From assembly GCA_051747405.1 (NCBI GenBank), contig JBNJGC010000103.1, forward strand, positions 1-9,399: a stretch of DNA of 9,399 nucleotides, read 5' to 3'. The DNA is from JAPHTQ01 sp051747405. GTDB lineage: Bacteria > Pseudomonadota > Gammaproteobacteria > Thiohalomonadales > Thiohalomonadaceae. The notes below the pieces were generated by a model. The model saw nothing but the letters and a program-made list of their open reading frames with translations, had not been told where the DNA came from and did not search any database. The position numbers were made by a program, and so were the translations under genes. Shown here one piece after another: positions 5,671 through 9,399 of the stretch; the first letter of the stretch is position 1, and every line of letters begins with the position of its first letter.

Positions 5671-5845
5671 CACGGACTCCTCCTGTAGCGTATGCAGAGG
5701 GCGAAGCTTCATGTCCTTCAGTCTCTCACAACAAACCTTAACCGAAGATGAACAGCGCTTTCAGGCTTGGTTCAGCGGCAGTGGTGCACAATCTCTCCAC
5801 GCTGGTCATACCGGCCAGCCGTTAAACCGACAGGAGAGCAACACC
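5671..5845. promoter_or_regulatory. Divergent promoter region of the two PepSY-led operons
   Basis: This 175-bp region separates the two-component operon (leftwards) from the reductase operon (rightwards). TTCAG at 5760-5764 and 5771-5775 form a direct repeat with 11-bp period, the spacing used by OmpR/PhoB-type regulators binding as tandem dimers. On the minus strand GGTTAAGGTTTG (5733-5744) contains two GGTT units. A CACAAT -10-like hexamer lies at 5787-5792, with the TTCAG repeat where a -35 would be; this would fit a regulator-dependent promoter. Ribosome-binding sites are AGGAGG for the left gene and AGGAG (5832-5836) for the right gene. The assignment of operators is tentative. Confidence 0.4.
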
Positions 5846-6133
5846 ATGAAAGTATCTCACGCCATTCTGGCTATCGCCATTAGCGCCTCGGGTTTCTCTG
5901 CCGGGGCCATTGCCTCATCCGATGATCGTGAAGCGGTCGATCGTGAAAACTGGCTGACTATCCCGGCCATCCACGACAAGGTGATCGCCGCCGGTTACAG
6001 CGACATCAACGAGATTGAGCGCGAGCACGACGGTTACGAAGTGAAGGCCCGTGACGAAGAGGGCCAACGGGTCAAGCTCTACCTCGACCCGCTGAGCGGT
6101 GAAGTGCTCAAGGCGCGCAGCAAGGACGACTGA
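5846..6133 (+). CDS. Small secreted PepSY-domain protein, first gene of the reductase operon
   Basis: The protein has 95 residues, and its ATG has AGGAG nine bases upstream. A signal peptide is clear: MKVSHAILAIAISASGFSAG, then AIA|SSDD with cleavage after residue 23. The mature 72-residue part is one PepSY-like unit: helix LTIPAIHDKVIAAGY, strand INEIEREHDGYEVKARDEEG, strand QRVKLYLDPLSGEVLKARS. The YEVKARDEEGxxVKLYLDPxxGEVL pattern is the classic short PepSY form found beside cytochromes b and two-component systems. It differs in sequence from the PepSY protein encoded divergently but has the same size class and location, so the two may be functional partners. It probably acts in the periplasm on the reductase or as a regulator of the kinase; the exact role is unknown. 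Confidence 0.88.
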   Translation: MKVSHAILAIAISASGFSAGAIASSDDREAVDRENWLTIPAIHDKVIAAGYSDINEIEREHDGYEVKARDEEGQRVKLYLDPLSGEVLKARSKDD

Positions 6134-6142
6134 CGCCATGGC

Positions 6143-6166
6143 GACCCCGCCTGAGTCGGCGGGGTC
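6143..6166 (+). terminator. Strong GC hairpin without T-tract between PepSY gene and reductase gene
   Basis: GACCCCGCC (6143-6151) and GGCGGGGTC (6158-6166) form a perfect 9-bp stem with a six-base loop TGAGTC, seven bases after the PepSY stop. No T-run follows, so it is not a standard rho-independent terminator. It may protect the upstream mRNA end or cause partial termination so that the PepSY protein is made in excess over the membrane reductase. Confidence 0.5.
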
Positions 6167-6214
6167 ACCGTCGCCACCACTCCTGCTACGGCACACAACT
6201 TGAAGAGGTCGAAC

Positions 6215-7534
6215 ATGAAGAGACTGCTCATCAGCTTTACCGCCATTCTTGCTCTCGCCTGGGGGCTGCAACTGCCCCAGGCGGGCTACATGGATGGGGT
6301 GGCGCTGCCCTGGGCGATCTATCTGGAGGGGCTGTTCCTCAGTGGTGTTCTCTCCATCGCCCTGATGTCGCTGGCGATGATCCTGGCTACGCGACCGGTC
6401 TGGCTGGAGCGGCCACTCGGCGGCATGGATCGCATCTACCGAGCCCATAAATGGAGCGGCATCGGCGCCGTGGTTTTTGCCGCGGTGCACTGGCTGCTGG
6501 AGATGTCCGACGACCTGTTCGAAGCGCTGGCCGGGCGGGGCGAACTCATCAAGGAGGACTCCCTCTCCGCCTTTCCCGAGCCGTTTCGCGATCTGGGAGA
6601 GGAGCTGGGCGAGTTCGTCATCTATCTGTTGTTCGCCATGCTGGTATTGAGTCTGTGGAAACGCTTCTCTTACCGGCTGTGGCGACCGTTACACCGCCTG
6701 ATGCCGGTACTCTATCTGATGCTGGTCTTCCACTCGCTGGTGCTGGCGCCAGCCGGCTACTGGAGTCAGCCCCTGGGGCTGCTGCTGGCCGTGTTGTTCG
6801 CCGCCGGCAGTGTCGCCGCCGTACTGTCGCTGGGCAACCGCATCGGCAAGGGGCGGCGCAGCCACGGCAGCGTTGTTGCGGTGGAGCACTCCTCCGACGA
6901 CATCGTCGAGGTGACCTGCCGGCTGGATGAGAAATGGCGCGGCCATCGCCCCGGGCAGTTCGCCTTCGTTACTTTCGACCGCCTGGAGGGGCAGCACCCC
7001 TTTACCATCGCCGGCGCCGATCACGGCGACAACACCGTCACCTTCGCCATCAAGGCGCTGGGCGACTATACCCGCAAGTTGCCGCAGCGGCTGGCAGTCG
7101 GCGCCCGGGTGCAGGTCGAGGGTCCATACGGTCGCTTTTTGCTGCAGCGCGTCAAAACCGGGGCACGTCAGATCTGGATCGCCGGCGGCATCGGCATCAC
7201 CCCCTTTCTCGCCTGGCTGGAGTCGTTGCGGGCGAGTGGGGACAACACCATCGAGGCGGAACTGCACTACAGCGTTCGCGACCGCGAGAGCGATCCCTTT
7301 GTTCCGCGCCTGGAGCAGCTTTGCGCCGAACTGCCGGGGGTGAGCCTGCAACTGCACGACAGGCACAGCGGTCGACTCAGTGTCGAAAAACTGCTGCAAA
7401 GCCCCGGTCGCTCACGGCTGACAGAGGTCTGGTACTGCGGCCCGCAGTCGTTGGCAAACAGCCTAAGGCATGGGCTTTCGCGACTGTGGCCGGGCAGGCT
7501 GCGATTCCACCAGGAAGCGTTTGAGATGCGCTGA
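6215..7534 (+). CDS. Ferric-reductase/NOX-like flavohaem transmembrane oxidoreductase
   Basis: The protein has 439 residues from the ATG at 6215 (GAGG six bases upstream); a TTG at 6200 overlaps the region before the ribosome-binding site. The N-terminal half (about 1-207) is a ferric-reductase-type membrane domain with about six helices and likely haem-ligand histidines H78 (RAHKWSG), H92 (AAVHWLLE), H160 and H173 (LVFHSLVLAP). The C-terminal half is a ferredoxin-NADP-reductase-like module: FAD-binding HPFTIAG (261-267), phosphate-binding region about 280-306 with GPYGRF (303-308), nucleotide-binding GGIGITPF (324-331) and CGP (408-410). It would carry electrons from cytosolic NAD(P)H through FAD and two b haems to an acceptor on the periplasmic side. 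The acceptor is not readable from sequence: metal, quinone, oxygen or a partner protein. No 2Fe-2S domain is present. It lies between a PepSY protein and a cytochrome b gene, consistent with joint function. Confidence 0.88.
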   Translation: MKRLLISFTAILALAWGLQLPQAGYMDGVALPWAIYLEGLFLSGVLSIALMSLAMILATRPVWLERPLGGMDRIYRAHKWSGIGAVVFAAVHWLLEMSDDLFEALAGRGELIKEDSLSAFPEPFRDLGEELGEFVIYLLFAMLVLSLWKRFSYRLWRPLHRLMPVLYLMLVFHSLVLAPAGYWSQPLGLLLAVLFAAGSVAAVLSLGNRIGKGRRSHGSVVAVEHSSDDIVEVTCRLDEKWRGHRPGQFAFVTFDRLEGQHPFTIAGADHGDNTVTFAIKALGDYTRKLPQRLAVGARVQVEGPYGRFLLQRVKTGARQIWIAGGIGITPFLAWLESLRASGDNTIEAELHYSVRDRESDPFVPRLEQLCAELPGVSLQLHDRHSGRLSVEKLLQSPGRSRLTEVWYCGPQSLANSLRHGLSRLWPGRLRFHQEAFEMR

Positions 7535-7584
7535 TACGCATGCGTGAAACTCGCAAGTAGAGAACCTGATACAGGAGCAAACCG

Positions 7585-8316
7585 ATGCAATCGATCAAAG
7601 CGCAAAACTACAAGGTATGGAGCCGGGGTGTACGCTGGTTCCACTGGCTCAATGTGCTGGCCGTGCTGGGACTTGTCGGCACCGGGCTGGTGATCTACAA
7701 CAGCAACACGCTGGGTATTTCCGGCGAGGCGAAGATCCTCATGAAGGAGCTCCACGTCTGGGTCGGCTATCTGTTTACTTTGAATCTGTTGTGGCGTTTG
7801 ATGAGCGGTTTTCACAACAGTCGCTTTGCCGGCTGGGGGGCAACTCTGCCGTTTGGCCGTAGTTTCATGAGCGAGCTGCGTCTCTACCTGCGCAGCCTAC
7901 GGCGTGGTGAGCCGCGCAGCTACCTGGGTCACAACCCGCTGGGGCGGTTGATGATCACGGCGCTCTACCTGCTGATGGGGGCGCAGGCGATCAGCGGCCT
8001 GGTGCTCGCCGGGACCGACCTCTACTACCCGCCGCTGGGTGGCTGGATCGCCGCCTGGGTCGCACCGACCGGGGTGGAGCCCTCCACGCTGGCGGTCGGC
8101 GACAAGTCGATGGTCGATGCCGCGGCCTGGGAGGCGATGCGCGAATTCCGCGCCCCCTTCATCGGTTTGCACATACAGGCCTTTTTCGCACTGCTCGGTG
8201 CGGTGCTGCTGCACATCCTCGGCGTGGTAGTGGGGGAGTTTCGGGAGCGCAGCGGACTGGTGTCGGCGATGATCACCGGTGAGAAGCAGCTGAAGGAGCG
8301 CCCCGTGGATCGCTAA
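7585..8316 (+). CDS. Cytochrome b561-type (b/b6 domain) membrane protein
   Basis: The protein has 243 residues; the ATG at 7585 has AGGAG seven bases upstream. Four transmembrane helices are visible at about residues 18-38, 56-74, 120-143 and 192-216. Conserved features of the di-haem cytochrome b561/hydrogenase-cytochrome b superfamily are RWFHWLN (H20), ELHVWVGY (H57), the loop YLGHNPLG (H116), and GLHIQ (H196) with LLHILGVVVGEF (H210). A soluble loop between helices 3 and 4 (about 146-190) is longer than the minimum. Such proteins move electrons between the quinone pool or a flavoprotein and periplasmic redox partners. It begins 50 nt after the reductase gene and is followed by a terminator, making it the last gene of the operon. 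Members are often found beside small c-type haem proteins; none is in this window. Confidence 0.88.
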   Translation: MQSIKAQNYKVWSRGVRWFHWLNVLAVLGLVGTGLVIYNSNTLGISGEAKILMKELHVWVGYLFTLNLLWRLMSGFHNSRFAGWGATLPFGRSFMSELRLYLRSLRRGEPRSYLGHNPLGRLMITALYLLMGAQAISGLVLAGTDLYYPPLGGWIAAWVAPTGVEPSTLAVGDKSMVDAAAWEAMREFRAPFIGLHIQAFFALLGAVLLHILGVVVGEFRERSGLVSAMITGEKQLKERPVDR

Positions 8317-8330
8317 ACCACCTGGCCTGG

Positions 8331-8382
8331 CCCGCAGCGACCCTCTTTGTTCGGTGATGGACGCTGCGGTGGCTTTTTGTTT
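8331..8382 (+). terminator. Rho-independent terminator after the cytochrome b gene
   Basis: CCGCAGCG (8332-8339) pairs with CGCTGCGG (8362-8369) as an 8-bp stem around a 22-base loop. TGGC and then TTTTTGTTT (8374-8382) follow. The position, 15 nt past the stop codon, fits the end of the reductase operon. The T-run is separated from the stem by four bases, a small departure from the ideal form. Confidence 0.7.
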
Positions 8383-8575
8383 GTCGTAAACGGGTTTTGA
8401 AGATTACCGCATGCGATGTCCCATAGCGCCCCCCTCATCTCCACTATCGCCGCCGCATTTGTTTTTTCCCTGGAGTGAGAACCCGTAACAGTGCAAGTTG
8501 TCAGCGAGATGTGCTACATATGTCAGACTGTACGACTACAGAATAGCGTCCCCCTAACGGAAACAGGAGATGAAA
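8383..8575 (+). promoter_or_regulatory. Intergenic region with extended -10 promoter for the hydrolase gene
   Basis: At 8512-8520 TGcTACATA forms an extended -10 element (TG, one base, TACATA) 56 bp before the start codon. TTGTCA at 8498-8503 is too close to act as its -35. An AACAGGAG ribosome-binding site ends at 8569. The rest (8383-8490) holds no reading frame or structure that I can support. Confidence 0.4.
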
Positions 8576-9399
8576 ATGAGAAAAAACCTAGCCACACTAC
8601 TCGCCGCACTGGCGCTGCTGGCCGCACCACTGGCCGCCTCGGCTGCCCAAACCCAGGTAATCTGGCACGGTCACGCCACTGTCGAGATCGTCACTCCCAA
8701 AGGGGCGGTGTTGATGATCGACCCCTGGCTCGGCAATCCCAAGAATCCGCACAAGGACGACAAGCCGGTCGATAACCTTGAGCGGGTCGACTATGTGCTG
8801 CTCACCCACGCCCACCAGGACCACATCGCCGACGCTACCCCCATCGGCAGCAAGACCGGCGCGCGCCTGGTCGGCCAGCCGGAGCTGGGCAAGGTGATGG
8901 CCAAGCTCAAGGGCTTCCCCGGCGATCAGATGGGCTTCGACACCCTGATGAACATGGGCGGCAGCATCGATGTGGCCGATGGCGAGGTAAGCATCACCAT
9001 GACTCCGGCAATGCACTCCAGCGGTCTCGACGACCCCTTCGCCAAAGATGACGACAACCGCTCGCCGGTGGTCTACGCTGGCAACCCCGCCGGTTTCGTG
9101 GTCAGCATCAAAAACGGCCCCACCATCTACCACACCGGAGATACCGACTACTTTGGCGACATGGAACTGATTGGCGAGCGCTTCGCCCCCGATCTCGCCC
9201 TGCTCGCCGCCGGCGACCACTTCACCATGGGCCCCGAATGGGCCGCCCGTGCCGGCAAAGCGGTCAAGGCCGGACTGGCCGTGCCAATCCACTGGGGCAC
9301 TTTCGGCGTCCTCGCCCAGAGCATGGACCCCTTCGTCAAAGAGGCCAAACGCCTCGGGGTGAAAACCAAAGTCATCACTCCCGGCGACAAGCTGGTCTA
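8576..9399 (+). CDS. Secreted UPF0173-type metal-dependent hydrolase (metallo-beta-lactamase fold), 3' partial
   Basis: The reading frame is open to the right edge: 274 codons without a stop. The ATG at 8576 has AGGAG six bases upstream; the ATG at 8570 touches that motif and is less likely. A signal peptide is evident (MRKNLATLLAALALLAAPLA, then ASAA|Q). The mature part follows the UPF0173/YtkL-like pattern: WHGHATVEI (30-38), MIDPWLGNP, the metal site THAHQDH (H78, H80, D82, H83), H147 (AMHSS), HTGDTDYF (186-193, with D189), GDHFTMGP and IHWGTF (H239). All expected metal ligands are present, so it should be an active hydrolase, probably binuclear. The substrate is unknown; some relatives act on lactones. 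Most UPF0173 proteins are cytosolic and near 230 residues, so the leader is a variation. The C-terminus (PGDKLV) is near the expected end, so few residues are probably missing. Confidence 0.88.
   Translation, partial: MRKNLATLLAALALLAAPLAASAAQTQVIWHGHATVEIVTPKGAVLMIDPWLGNPKNPHKDDKPVDNLERVDYVLLTHAHQDHIADATPIGSKTGARLVGQPELGKVMAKLKGFPGDQMGFDTLMNMGGSIDVADGEVSITMTPAMHSSGLDDPFAKDDDNRSPVVYAGNPAGFVVSIKNGPTIYHTGDTDYFGDMELIGERFAPDLALLAAGDHFTMGPEWAARAGKAVKAGLAVPIHWGTFGVLAQSMDPFVKEAKRLGVKTKVITPGDKLV

Noticed and set aside
6689..7399. 236-codon minus-strand frame opposite the flavohaem reductase
   Set aside because: It is a shadow of the reductase gene, whose FAD and NAD(P) motifs are intact on the plus strand.
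8597..9292. 231-codon minus-strand frame opposite the hydrolase
   Set aside because: The plus strand encodes a full metal-binding hydrolase with signal peptide. The antisense translation has no recognisable motif.

Overview
The window is GC-rich, densely coded bacterial chromosome. The gene set (a 2-oxoacid:ferredoxin oxidoreductase next to an RnfB-like ferredoxin protein and a CysB-like LysR regulator; a PhoP/PhoQ-like two-component system with PepSY proteins; b-type cytochrome genes) fits a respiratory gammaproteobacterium, plausibly a sulfur-oxidising lineage. That assignment is inferred from gene content and style and is not proven by any marker in the window. Ten genes are present. Two are cut by the window edges and one is broken by a frameshift.

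Region 1 (1-2220): two minus-strand genes, the N-terminus of a PFOR-type alpha subunit and an RnfB-like polyferredoxin, form a probable operon for low-potential electron transfer. A roughly 200 bp AT-rich divergent control region with a spaced direct repeat separates them from a plus-strand LysR regulator, which is the obvious candidate to control them.

Region 2 (2221-3284): a repeat island. Two classes of dispersed intergenic repeat (A, about 110 bp, two copies; B, 85 bp, two copies) surround a small, lower-GC toxin-antitoxin locus. The antitoxin is intact. The ParE/RelE toxin starts with the usual short overlap (8 nt) but has a one-base deletion near codon 12, so it is probably inactive. 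The stop codon of the next gene lies in the end of repeat copy B2.

Region 3 (3282-8382): a divergent redox/envelope-sensing locus. Leftwards, a secreted PepSY protein, an OmpR-family regulator and a PhoQ-like kinase are coupled by 1-nt and 4-nt overlaps. Rightwards, a second secreted PepSY protein, a ferric-reductase/NOX-like flavohaem protein and a cytochrome b561-type protein lie in one direction and end at a good rho-independent terminator. The simplest reading is that the two-component system controls the divergent reductase genes, with the PepSY proteins acting in the periplasm as sensors or modulators.

Region 4 (8383-9399): after an extended -10 promoter comes a UPF0173-type metallo-beta-lactamase-fold hydrolase with a signal peptide, running off the right edge. 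The most notable observations are the frameshifted toxin inside a repeat island, and the PepSY/two-component/flavohaem reductase/cytochrome b locus, whose substrate is not evident.
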